Shown here: positions 1-7,410 of the stretch, piece by piece
Position numbering within the stretch: position 1 is the first letter of the stretch
Layout: each line of letters starts with the position of its first letter
Assembly: GCA_002337455.1 (NCBI GenBank)
Contig: DDGC01000001.1
Location: 84,927-148,926, forward strand
DNA: 64,000 nucleotides
From: Rhizobiales bacterium UBA1912
GTDB taxonomy: Bacteria; Pseudomonadota; Alphaproteobacteria; Rhizobiales; Devosiaceae
Reading direction: 5' to 3'
Notes under the pieces: model-generated
Told to the model about the DNA's origin: nothing
The model's input: the letters and a program-made list of their open reading frames with translations, nothing else
Databases searched by the model: none
Translations under genes and position numbers: made by a program

Positions 1-652
1 ACGTAACGCGCATCCCGAGTTTGAGCTGAGCTGCGTAGCCGGCTGCGTATATCTCGGTTTCGCTCGCGCCGGGCCGTGCGACGTCCATCATTGCGCGGAT
101 GGCGACATCGCCTGCCTCCGAGGCCCGACGCAGATGGGCCAGGTCGGCCTTGCTCTTTTGCGCCATGACCAGCCCGTACTCCTGCGTTACCGGAACAAGC
201 GTCGCGTCAGGAAGCCCTGCCTGCACCGCCTCCCAAGCATCCTTGGGAACCCAGCCGTACCGGAAAAAGGGGCCGCCCCAGCCCGCACCGATCACACCGA
301 TCCGACCTCTGGCCAGGCCCTTTTCTTTTATGACTTGCGGCCCAAGCTGGGTGACTGCTCCGGTACGGATATCGGCGATCCAACTCTCGTGCCCGCGCTC
401 GCGTGCGACCATGTTCTGCGTTGCAACCTGCGCCGCGAAAGCGATCATTACTGGCTCACCCTCGCGGGGAAAAATCAAATGCTGGTAGCGCCGATCAAAG
501 GTCAGGTACTGCCCCGCATCATAGCGATCGCTACGGTCGGACCCGAAGATCAGAAGCGCATCGAGATCGTTTTCTTCCATGAACTGGCGCGCACGGCTCC
601 AACGGTAGTTGCGCTCTTGATCGATGGCTGCGGGGCTGGAAAAAGCCGTCAC
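1..652 (-). CDS. Xaa-Pro peptidase family protein (M24/creatinase type), 3' part outside the window
   Basis: About 217 codons read without a stop from a GTG at 652 leftwards to the window edge. The GTG is preceded by AGGAG at a good distance, and I see no better start. The first 130 residues look like a creatinase N-terminal domain (FGSDRSDRYDAGQYLTFDRR, then LIFPREGEPVMIAF). The segment KADLAHLRRASEAGDVAIRAM begins the pita-bread M24 domain. The metal ligands would lie beyond position 1, so catalytic competence cannot be judged. Members of this family cut Xaa-Pro dipeptides or open creatine-like amides in the cytoplasm. The peptide-binding protein and hydroxyproline-type genes nearby favour a proline peptide substrate, but that is inference. 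It is divergent from the GntR gene at 725. Confidence 0.8.
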   Translation of the reverse strand, partial: MTAFSSPAAIDQERNYRWSRARQFMEENDLDALLIFGSDRSDRYDAGQYLTFDRRYQHLIFPREGEPVMIAFAAQVATQNMVARERGHESWIADIRTGAVTQLGPQVIKEKGLARGRIGVIGAGWGGPFFRYGWVPKDAWEAVQAGLPDATLVPVTQEYGLVMAQKSKADLAHLRRASEAGDVAIRAMMDVARPGASETEIYAAGYAAQLKLGMRVT

Positions 653-710
653 CCTAGGTCTCCTCTTTGCGGTTCGCCTTTGACATATCATTGCGCTATT
701 TAATTGCAAC

Positions 711-724
711 AGTAAAATGTTACT
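711..724. promoter_or_regulatory. Candidate operator between divergent peptidase and GntR genes
   Basis: AGTAA and TTACT form 5-bp inverted arms around a 4-nt centre, immediately before the ATG at 725. A TTGACA at 680-685 could be a -35 element for the rightward gene, but no convincing -10 is visible. The site would suit an autoregulating GntR protein. The arms are short, so this is weak. Confidence 0.25.
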
Positions 725-1564
725 ATGTCCTCAAGGGGCACCCGCGGCAATGCCGCCTCTTTTCAATCCGGCGGCGTTTTGCTAATTGCGACGATGCAGC
801 AAAAGGACTTTTCCGCTCCAATGGACAATCACTCCGGCTACAGCGTTCCCACTGCCCTCAACGCGCGGGCGCAGGCAGCTTCATCCAAGACGTTGGCCGA
901 CAAAGCTTTTCTTCTGCTCAAGGCAGACATTATCGACTGCATATTGTCGCCGGGCGAACTGCTCTCGACCCAGCAACTCATGACCCATACCGGGCTCGGC
1001 CTATCGGCAATCCGCGCTGCGATGGAGCGGTTGGTCGCGGGGAACTGGGTGACGTCGGCACCAAACAAGGGGTACCGGATCGACGGAATCACAGTGAAGG
1101 ATGTCATCGAACTCTATGATCTGTCCGAGGCGATTTCGCCGCGACTGGCGCGTATGAGCTGCGGGCGTATTGCCGAGGTTTATGGACGGTTGATCGAGCT
1201 GTCCGAAACCGCATTTCCAGCCCATGCTCCGCAGAACGAAGAGGATGAACACCGGGTACTCTTGGCCAGCGGCGAAATTCTGCGCACCATCCGGCTCGCA
1301 TCGAACAACTCCTATGCGATTTCATTGACGCAACAGGTCACTGAACGGTTGGACAGAGTGGTGGCGGCGCGGCGCCACTATTCGCAGACGCCGATTGATT
1401 TCCGGCGCGACTTTCGACCATTGATCGAAGCGTTACAAGCAAACCAGGCCGATGCGGCCGAGGCCGCCTCACTGGCCAATGTTCATCGCATGCGGTCTAT
1501 CGTTATTGACCACATCCTGCGTGTCGAGAGCTTTGCCAGCTCCCATATTCTTGCCCGAACGTAG
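725..1564 (+). CDS. GntR family transcriptional regulator
   Basis: The N-terminal half carries a winged helix of the GntR type: LADKAFLLLKADIIDCILSPGELLS is followed by STQQLMTHTGLGLSAIRAAM, a recognition helix, and a wing ending in NKGYRI. The helical C-terminal half, with the late segment RRDFRPLIEALQANQADAAE, fits an effector-binding FCD-like domain. The start is uncertain: ATG codons at 725, 794 and 821 are in frame and none has a clear ribosome binding site. The first 30 residues are low in conserved features, so a start at 794 or 821 is quite possible. It is divergent from the Xaa-Pro peptidase and convergent with the peptide-binding protein gene, so it may control either. The ligand is unknown. 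Confidence 0.8.
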   Translation: MSSRGTRGNAASFQSGGVLLIATMQQKDFSAPMDNHSGYSVPTALNARAQAASSKTLADKAFLLLKADIIDCILSPGELLSTQQLMTHTGLGLSAIRAAMERLVAGNWVTSAPNKGYRIDGITVKDVIELYDLSEAISPRLARMSCGRIAEVYGRLIELSETAFPAHAPQNEEDEHRVLLASGEILRTIRLASNNSYAISLTQQVTERLDRVVAARRHYSQTPIDFRRDFRPLIEALQANQADAAEAASLANVHRMRSIVIDHILRVESFASSHILART

Positions 1565-1583
1565 GCACCTTGGGTCCTCAGCC

Positions 1584-3155
1584 TTAACGGTCGATGGTCA
1601 CCCAGCGCAGCATGAAGAAATTGTCGGGGCGCTGGACTACGGAAATTCCGGGGCGAGCCGCCCAGATCAATGGCTCTTCATAGAGCGGCACATAGGCAAC
1701 CTCTTCCTGGAGGATACCCGCGATCTCGTCGAGCATGGCCTGACGGGTCGTCGCATCGAGTTCGGACTGCACCATGGGCAGCAACTCATCGATGCGTGCG
1801 TTGGAATAGCCGCCGAAATTCCACGTGCCCAATGTGTCTGTCGGGGTATGCGCCAGAAAGCGAATAGGGTGCTCGGCATCAAAGGTTCCGGGTGACCAGC
1901 CGAGCAGGTACATATCGTAATTGCCCTCGCGCAATTCGGTCCAGTACCCGGCAACCGGCATGGTCTCGAGCTGAGCCTCGAGGCCGATCTGGGCCAACAT
2001 GGCTACGATTGCCTGGCAGACGTCGGAATCGTTGAGGTAGCGATCATTGGTGCATTTGAAATTGAAGCTGAACCCGTCGGGATAACCGGCCTCGCTCAAA
2101 AGCTCTGCAGCCAGGTCCAGATCATAGGCCGGCCGCTCGGCATGTTCCTCGGAATAGCCCGAAAGCCCGGCAGGCTGAAGCTGGCTGGCCGGTTCGGCGA
2201 GCCCGCCCATCAGCACCTGATCGATAGCGTCGACATCGATTGCGTGAGCGACGGCTTCGCGCACCAGGACATTCTGGAACGGATTGCCCTCAACGCCGCC
2301 GTCCCCACCGTAAAGCGTGTCCTTGTCATGGCCGAACCCGACCATGATGACGCGGGCTTCCAGCCCTTCGAACACCGTGATCTCGTCGCTGTCACGCAGA
2401 CGGTCGACGTCCTGCACCGGGACGGATGCGAGCATGTCGATTTCATCTGACACCAGTGCGGCGATCGCCGTGGCGGCGCTGGTGATGGGCGTAAAGACTG
2501 CCTCGGTAATGTTGTGTTCTGGTGTATCCCACCAGTCTGGGTTGGGGACCAACGTCGTTCGCACGCCAGGTTCACGCGCTTCGAGCATGAACGGTCCGGT
2601 GCCGTTGGCTTCCAGCGTTGCAGCGGTCACTGCGTCCCGTGCCGGCTCGGTTGAACCATTGGCCGCGGCCCAGTCACGGTCCATCATCATCCAGTTGGCA
2701 ATGGAATCGGGAAAGATGGGGTTCGGCGCGTCCAGTACGATATCGACGGTGAAATCATCGACCACCCTCACCTCGGACACCGGCGCGAACCAGGACCGGA
2801 CATCTGACTGCTCGGAAATGCCGCGCTCGTAGGAAAAAAGCACGTCGTCAGCGGTAAAGGGCGAGCCGTCGTGGAATGTCACGCCTTCACGCAGGTTGAA
2901 GCGCCAGCCATCCTCGCCTTCGAGCGGTTCCCAGCCTGTGGCGAGCGACGGCTCGAGCGCCATGTCCTTGCCGCGCCTGATGAGCCCTTCGTAGATATTG
3001 TTGAGGAACGAGGTCACCGGCGCCAGATTGGCGGCGTGGGGGTCCATCGTCGATGGATCGGTTGTCGCCGACCATCTGAACGTCTCGGCCTGAGCCACTC
3101 CGACGATGGCGGTCGTAGCGAAAAGAATGCCCGCCGCCAGTTTGAGACTACGCAT
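1584..3155 (-). CDS. Periplasmic peptide-type ABC transporter substrate-binding protein (family 5)
   Basis: This 523-residue protein starts with a cleavable signal peptide (positive MRSLK, hydrophobic stretch, VAQA cleavage site near residue 23). It continues with a family 5 solute-binding domain of DppA/OppA type: RWSATTDPSTMDPHAAN, LYELEPSLA-like region at LEPSLATGWEPLEGEDGW, and FHDGSPFTADDVLFSYER. It captures peptides, opines or similar solutes in the periplasm for an ABC importer. GGGGAG lies 7 nt before the ATG. No permease or ATPase gene is adjacent, so it is an orphan here and must work with a transporter encoded elsewhere. It lies downstream of the GntR gene at 3252 on the same strand and could share its regulation. 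Confidence 0.88.
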   Translation of the reverse strand: MRSLKLAAGILFATTAIVGVAQAETFRWSATTDPSTMDPHAANLAPVTSFLNNIYEGLIRRGKDMALEPSLATGWEPLEGEDGWRFNLREGVTFHDGSPFTADDVLFSYERGISEQSDVRSWFAPVSEVRVVDDFTVDIVLDAPNPIFPDSIANWMMMDRDWAAANGSTEPARDAVTAATLEANGTGPFMLEAREPGVRTTLVPNPDWWDTPEHNITEAVFTPITSAATAIAALVSDEIDMLASVPVQDVDRLRDSDEITVFEGLEARVIMVGFGHDKDTLYGGDGGVEGNPFQNVLVREAVAHAIDVDAIDQVLMGGLAEPASQLQPAGLSGYSEEHAERPAYDLDLAAELLSEAGYPDGFSFNFKCTNDRYLNDSDVCQAIVAMLAQIGLEAQLETMPVAGYWTELREGNYDMYLLGWSPGTFDAEHPIRFLAHTPTDTLGTWNFGGYSNARIDELLPMVQSELDATTRQAMLDEIAGILQEEVAYVPLYEEPLIWAARPGISVVQRPDNFFMLRWVTIDR

Positions 3156-3251
3156 CTTGGTTCTCCCCGCATTTTCACCTGCATCAGCGTGCCGGAGATC
3201 GGCATGCAGGGCAACCGTCTATCGCGAATGTTACGTAGGGCGCGGACGCCG

Positions 3252-3929
3252 CTAGCGATGATGATCGCGCAGATAGCCTACAAGCGCCTTGCCGGCCTGA
3301 TCGATATGCTGGCGGGTCAATTCGGCAGCAAGCTCAGGCTTGCGCGCCTTGCACGCATCCAGGATGGCCTGGTGCTCCTCGATGGCAGAGCGCATGCCCT
3401 GGGTAAGATACAACACCAGCCGCACGTAGCGCTCGACGAGGTCGTTGGTCTTGTCGATCATTGTGAGAAAGAACTTCTTGTCGGAGTCCTTGTATAGCGC
3501 CGTGTGGAAATCGCGGTTGAGATCGCCCCAGCGCAAGGGATCGGTTTCCGCTGCGAAAGCGTCGCAATAGTGCTGCGCTGCCTTGAGGGACTCCTCACTC
3601 ATCAGAGGGACAGCCAGTTCAATTACCGTCGGCTCGACAAGCGCCCGGAACTGGAAGATCTCGGTAATCTGGTCGTGACTGAGCGAGGCAACGACCACGC
3701 CCTTGTAGCGCTCGGACAAAACGAGCCCCTGCGCCTCGAGCCTCTGCATGGCTTCGCGAACCGGAATGCGCGAAACATTGAACATCTGCGCAATCGTATC
3801 CTGGCGAAGCGGCTCACCCTCCTCGATCTCCCCGCGAATGATCGCATCCCGCAACGCATCGTAGATGACGTCGCCTGCCGACGCCTGCTTGCCAAGATCG
3901 AATGCTTTCAATTTCAATGCAGTAGCCAA
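3252..3929 (-). CDS. GntR family regulator, FadR/FCD subfamily
   Basis: 225 residues. An N-terminal winged helix (VIYDALRDAIIRGEIEEGEPL, then QDTIAQMFNVSRIPVREAM) is followed by a helical FCD ligand-binding domain with the typical motifs FRALVEPTVIELA and LNRDFHTALYKDSDKKF. The His in DFHTALY is one of the usual metal or ligand contacts. The start codon is TTG, supported by GAGAGG 7 nt upstream. It lies between the orphan peptide-binding gene (same strand) and the amino acid ABC transporter operon (divergent). A good inverted repeat at 4019-4037 sits between this gene and the transporter. I infer that it regulates the transporter and 3-hydroxyproline-type genes; the effector is unknown. Confidence 0.88.
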   Translation of the reverse strand: MATALKLKAFDLGKQASAGDVIYDALRDAIIRGEIEEGEPLRQDTIAQMFNVSRIPVREAMQRLEAQGLVLSERYKGVVVASLSHDQITEIFQFRALVEPTVIELAVPLMSEESLKAAQHYCDAFAAETDPLRWGDLNRDFHTALYKDSDKKFFLTMIDKTNDLVERYVRLVLYLTQGMRSAIEEHQAILDACKARKPELAAELTRQHIDQAGKALVGYLRDHHR

Positions 3930-4018
3930 TTTATGGCCTCTCGATTTTCCGCCAATTCACCTTCGCATCACATCAATACGGCACGAACACGACCCGGTGA
4001 ATCTCCCACAATTAGTAT

Positions 4019-4037
4019 ATTGTAGATTGGATACAAT
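4019..4037. promoter_or_regulatory. Inverted repeat, candidate GntR operator
   Basis: ATTGTA and TACAAT are perfect 6-bp arms separated by 7 nt. The site lies 90 bp upstream of the GntR start at 3929 and 133 bp upstream of the binding protein start at 4170, so it could act on both divergent units. GntR/FCD regulators bind short palindromes of this kind. Which protein binds is inferred from position only. Confidence 0.5.
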
Positions 4038-4169
4038 TATGCAAACGTAATATGAAACCGGCCTGCAGTGGGCCGGAAGAGGGAATGGCGCGCGTCAATA
4101 AAACGCTCCGCGCATTGGAGTGGACACGCGACCAGAAGCATCAAAACTGCACCAAAGAGAGGGATCAAC

Positions 4170-4991
4170 ATGAAATTTCCTGCCTTGATTGCGGCAGCGT
4201 CAGTAACGCTCGGCCTTGCTGCGGCTACCCCGGCTTTTGCCGACAAGCTAGATGACATCATTGCTTCAGGCACTTTGCGCTGTGCCGTGACGCTCGACTT
4301 CCCGCCCATGGGCTCGCGCGACGACAACAACGAGCCGGTCGGCTTTGACGTCGACACATGCAACGATCTTGCAGCCGCCCTTGGCGTTACGGCCGAAATC
4401 GTCGAAACGCCCTTCCCCGACCGTATCCCCGCGCTCATTTCCGGACGCGCCGATGTCGGCGTTGCCTCGACCTCCGATACGCTGGAGCGCGCCAAGACTA
4501 TCGGCTTCTCCATCCCCTATTTTGCCTTCAACAACGTCGTTCTGACGCGCGAAGACACGGGCATCGAGAGCTATGAAGACCTTGCCGGCATGAATTTGGG
4601 TTCGGTCGCTGGCGTGTTTGAAGCCATCGCGCTTGAAGAAGACTTCAACGAGTGGGATGCCGGCGGATCGTTCCGCACCTTCCAGAGCCAGGCGGACGTG
4701 TTTCTTGCTCTCAATCAGGGCCAGATCGATGCCACTGTCGTCACCGGTACGGTTGCCGCGTCGACTGTGAACGAAGGCAATTTCGATGGCTTCGCGATCA
4801 AGGGCGATGCGCCCTACCTCGTCGACTATGTCGGCCTGATCGCGCTGCGCCAGGAATATGGCCTTCTGAACTACCTCAACCTGTTCGTGCACCAGCAGAT
4901 TCGTACAGGCCGCTATGAAGAACTGTTCGAGAAGTGGGTTGGCGGCGGCGCCACAGCCCCCGACCTTACGGTTCCGGGCGTTTACTACTAA
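4170..4991 (+). CDS. Polar amino acid ABC transporter substrate-binding protein (family 3)
   Basis: I start this at the ATG at 4170, where AGAGAGGG lies 7 nt upstream and the product opens with a clean signal peptide (MKFPALIAAASVTLGLAAAT, cleavage after AFA). An upstream in-frame ATG at 4068 would put 34 unlikely residues before it. The 273-residue protein has the family 3 bilobal fold: TLRCAVTLDFPPMG, NEPVGFDVDTCNDLAAALG, and DVGVASTSDTLERAKTIGFS with the ligand-binding Arg/Asp region. It binds an amino acid in the periplasm and delivers it to the permeases encoded at 5087 and 5828. Downstream enzyme genes suggest a proline derivative as a ligand, but this is inference. A stem-loop follows the stop codon. 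Confidence 0.9.
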   Translation: MKFPALIAAASVTLGLAAATPAFADKLDDIIASGTLRCAVTLDFPPMGSRDDNNEPVGFDVDTCNDLAAALGVTAEIVETPFPDRIPALISGRADVGVASTSDTLERAKTIGFSIPYFAFNNVVLTREDTGIESYEDLAGMNLGSVAGVFEAIALEEDFNEWDAGGSFRTFQSQADVFLALNQGQIDATVVTGTVAASTVNEGNFDGFAIKGDAPYLVDYVGLIALRQEYGLLNYLNLFVHQQIRTGRYEELFEKWVGGGATAPDLTVPGVYY

Positions 4992-5002
4992 GCCCTTCCC
5001 CG

Positions 5003-5030
5003 TCGCAGGCGCCCTATCGGGTGCCTGCGA
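5003..5030 (+). terminator. Intercistronic stem-loop after the binding protein gene
   Basis: TCGCAGGCGCCC pairs with GGGTGCCTGCGA across a TATC loop: 12 pairs with one G-U. It is followed by a weak T-rich stretch (TCTTGCTTTC). In binding-protein-dependent operons such structures partly terminate transcription or protect the upstream mRNA, so the binding protein is made in excess of the membrane parts. A full stop is unlikely because the permease genes continue 57 nt later. Confidence 0.5.
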
Positions 5031-5086
5031 TCTTGCTTTCGCGGTGCGCGTAGAGCGGGCCTGATCGAAACCGGGGAACCGTTCCG

Positions 5087-5812
5087 ATGTTCGACATCAA
5101 CTATACCTTCCATTGGAGCCAGGCCTTTCGTGCCTTGCCCGAGATGATCGACGGCGCGCTGATCACGCTGCAGATCGCTGTGCTTTCGATGATTATCGGC
5201 ATTCTGATTGGCGTGCCCCTGGCGCTGGCCAAGGGGTCCCAAAGCAGATCCCTGCGCCTGTTTGCAAGCACCTGGATCGAGGTCGCCCGCAACACGCCTG
5301 CGCTGTTTCAGGTCTATATGATCTATTTCGGGGTGCCCGCCGTGCTTCAGGGCGTTGCGAGCCTGTTCGGGGTCGATTTCCGCGCGCTCGGCATCAACAT
5401 CTTCTATCTGGACTCCTATTGGGCCGTTCTTGTCGGCATCGCCTTCAACAATGCCGGTTATCTCGCAGAGACGTTTCGCGGCGGCCTCCGCGCAGTACCG
5501 CCCACTCAGACCCGCGCCGCCCGGTCGCTGGGGTTTGGCGCCTTCGACGCTTTCCGGCTGATCGTTCTGCCGCAGATGTTCCGGGCCGTTTTCCACCCCA
5601 TGACCAACCAGATGGTCTGGGCGATCCTGATGACGTCCATCGGCATTTTTGTTGGACTGAATATCGATCTGACGGGTGTCACCCAGGAACTGAACGCGCG
5701 CACATTCAGGACCTTCGAGTTCTTCGCGCTCGCGGCTGCCATCTACTACGTCATCGCCAAGATCGTAACCGGCGGTGCCAGGCTGATCGCCTGGCGGCTG
5801 TTCAGGTATTAG
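5087..5812 (+). CDS. Amino acid ABC transporter permease (His/Glu/Gln type)
   Basis: This 241-residue inner membrane protein has several strong hydrophobic segments (residues ~24-44, ~66-90 and the C-terminal half) and the HEQRo-type N-terminal motif GALITLQIAVLSMIIGILIG. The cytoplasmic EAA loop, which docks to the ATPase, reads RAARSLGFGAFDAFRLIVLP. It pairs with the permease at 5828 to form a heterodimeric channel. GGGGA lies upstream of the ATG. It sits second in the operon, after a stem-loop that may lower its expression relative to the binding protein. Confidence 0.9.
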   Translation: MFDINYTFHWSQAFRALPEMIDGALITLQIAVLSMIIGILIGVPLALAKGSQSRSLRLFASTWIEVARNTPALFQVYMIYFGVPAVLQGVASLFGVDFRALGINIFYLDSYWAVLVGIAFNNAGYLAETFRGGLRAVPPTQTRAARSLGFGAFDAFRLIVLPQMFRAVFHPMTNQMVWAILMTSIGIFVGLNIDLTGVTQELNARTFRTFEFFALAAAIYYVIAKIVTGGARLIAWRLFRY

Positions 5813-5827
5813 GGGGAGGACCAGACA

Positions 5828-6484
5828 ATGCTTGGAACTTCCATCACACTTGGCGATCTGACTTTCATGATGACGGGCGCGGGGCTTACCCTCGCCATCA
5901 CCTTCTGGGCCATGCTCGGCGGGACGCTCATGGGGATCGTTTTCGGCGTGATCCGCGCACAATCGCCCTGGTATGTGAACCACCCGATGGGCGCCGTGCT
6001 CGACATATTGCGTTCGGTGCCGCTGCTCATCCAGTTCATCCTGTTCAACTCCTTTCAGTCGATTGCCGGCTGGGGCATGAACCCGTTCGTTGTGGGCTGC
6101 GTCGTTCTGGCTGCCTACACCTCGGCCTTCTGTACCGAGATCGTGCGTGGCGGCATCCAATCGGTGCCAACCACCACGCGGCGCGCCGCACGGTCGCTGG
6201 GCATGAGTTGGGGCCAGGACATGCGCTATATCGTCTTGCCGCTCGGGACGCGCGTCATGCTCCCCTCCTGGATCGGCCTGACCCTCGGCGTCATGAAGGA
6301 CACCGCGCTCGTATATGCAATCGGCGTTATCGAGCTGCTGCGTTCGAGCCAGATCATCATCACACGCAAACCCCACGAAGCGCTGCTTATTCTGGCGATC
6401 GCGGGTCTGATCTACTTCATTGTGAGCTTCCCGGTCTCTCGCCTCGGCGCTCACCTCGAAAAGAAATGGCGCGAAAATGATTGA
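5828..6484 (+). CDS. Amino acid ABC transporter permease (His/Glu/Gln type)
   Basis: 218 residues, hydrophobic, with the opening motif MMTGAGLTLAITFWAMLGGT typical of the family. The EAA loop RAARSLGMSWGQDMRYIVLP is followed by ALVYAIGVIELL, a conserved membrane segment. It is the second permease half of the importer. The start has GGGGAGGA 8 nt upstream and lies 15 nt after the previous stop. Its last codons overlap the ATPase gene by 8 nt, which points to translational coupling. Confidence 0.9.
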   Translation: MLGTSITLGDLTFMMTGAGLTLAITFWAMLGGTLMGIVFGVIRAQSPWYVNHPMGAVLDILRSVPLLIQFILFNSFQSIAGWGMNPFVVGCVVLAAYTSAFCTEIVRGGIQSVPTTTRRAARSLGMSWGQDMRYIVLPLGTRVMLPSWIGLTLGVMKDTALVYAIGVIELLRSSQIIITRKPHEALLILAIAGLIYFIVSFPVSRLGAHLEKKWREND

Positions 6485-7199
6485 AATTGATAACGTCAGA
6501 AAATCCTTCGACACCTTCGAGGTCCTCAAGGGCGTCTCGATGACGGTCGATAAAGGCGAAGTGGTCTCGGTGATCGGTGGCTCGGGGTCGGGCAAATCGA
6601 CAATGCTCATGTGCATCAACGGGCTTGAACCGATCGACTCGGGGAAAATCACCGTCGATGGCGTCGAGGTCCACGCCAAGGGCACCGATCTCAACAAGCT
6701 GCGCCGGAACATCGGCATCGTGTTCCAGCAATGGAACGCGTTCCCCCATTTGACAGTGCTCGAAAATACAACGCTCGCACTGCGCAAAGTGCTTGGGAAG
6801 TCCAAGGCCGAGGCCGACGAAATCGCCATCAAGCAGCTCAATCATGTCGGGTTGGGCGACAAACTCAAGGTCTATCCGAGCAAACTTTCAGGGGGCCAGC
6901 AGCAACGCATGGCCATTGCAAGGGCGCTCGCCATGGAGCCAAAATACATGCTGTTCGACGAGGTCACCTCGGCTCTCGATCCCCAGCTTGTTGGAGAGGT
7001 GCTCGACACAATGCGGCTCCTGGCCAATGAGGGGATGACCATGATCGTCGTAACCCACGAAATGGCCTTTGCCCGCGAGGTTTCCAACCGCGTTGCGTTT
7101 TTCAAGGATGGGCTGATTCACGAGATCGGTTCGCCCAGCCAGCTCTTTGAAAACCCCGAACGGGCGGAAACCGCAGACTTTCTCAAGTCAGTTCTCTAG
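6477..7199 (+). CDS. Amino acid ABC transporter ATP-binding protein
   Basis: 240 residues with every nucleotide-binding element in order: Walker A GGSGSGKST (~residue 35), Q-loop VFQQWNAFPH, ABC signature LSGGQQQRMA, Walker B YMLFDEVTSALD and the H-loop VVTHEMAF. This is the GlnQ/HisP-like class that powers polar amino acid import from the cytoplasmic face. The start overlaps the upstream permease by 8 nt. It closes the four-gene transporter; a dispersed repeat separates it from the catabolic genes that follow on the same strand. Confidence 0.93.
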   Translation: MIEIDNVRKSFDTFEVLKGVSMTVDKGEVVSVIGGSGSGKSTMLMCINGLEPIDSGKITVDGVEVHAKGTDLNKLRRNIGIVFQQWNAFPHLTVLENTTLALRKVLGKSKAEADEIAIKQLNHVGLGDKLKVYPSKLSGGQQQRMAIARALAMEPKYMLFDEVTSALDPQLVGEVLDTMRLLANEGMTMIVVTHEMAFAREVSNRVAFFKDGLIHEIGSPSQLFENPERAETADFLKSVL

Positions 7200-7305
7200 A
7201 GCGTTTCCTGGATAAGTGGGCACCACTTATCCAGCTCGGAAGCGCGACAAACCAAGATTTAGATCGTTGCGCCGTTTCCGTGAAACGGTGAAAGGATCTA
7301 GCAAC
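7200..7305. repeat. Dispersed palindromic repeat element
   Basis: Directly after the ATPase stop codon there is a perfect 12-bp hairpin at 7208-7234 (arms CTGGATAAGTGG and CCACTTATCCAG, 3-nt loop). A second hairpin lies at 7272-7288 (CCGTTTC/GAAACGG), nested inside GTTGC (7266) and GCAAC (7301). A related hairpin core occurs at 53570-53595. From memory, elements with this two-hairpin layout are scattered through Hyphomicrobiales intergenic regions. It may act as an mRNA 3' end or be a remnant mobile element; no coding content is seen. Confidence 0.65.
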
Positions 7306-7410
7306 GGCACTCAATGCGGAGGGGCGGACGCTTGTGCCCTGCCCCTCTCTACCGCTCCCGGAGCCTTCCCAAATGGCGCATCCTCACCGCGACCACACTG
7401 TCTTCTCGAA

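Noticed and set aside
4988..6841. A 617-codon minus-strand open frame opposite the amino acid permease genes
   Set aside because: It lies entirely under clear permease and ATPase genes, is low in complexity, and shows no family motif.
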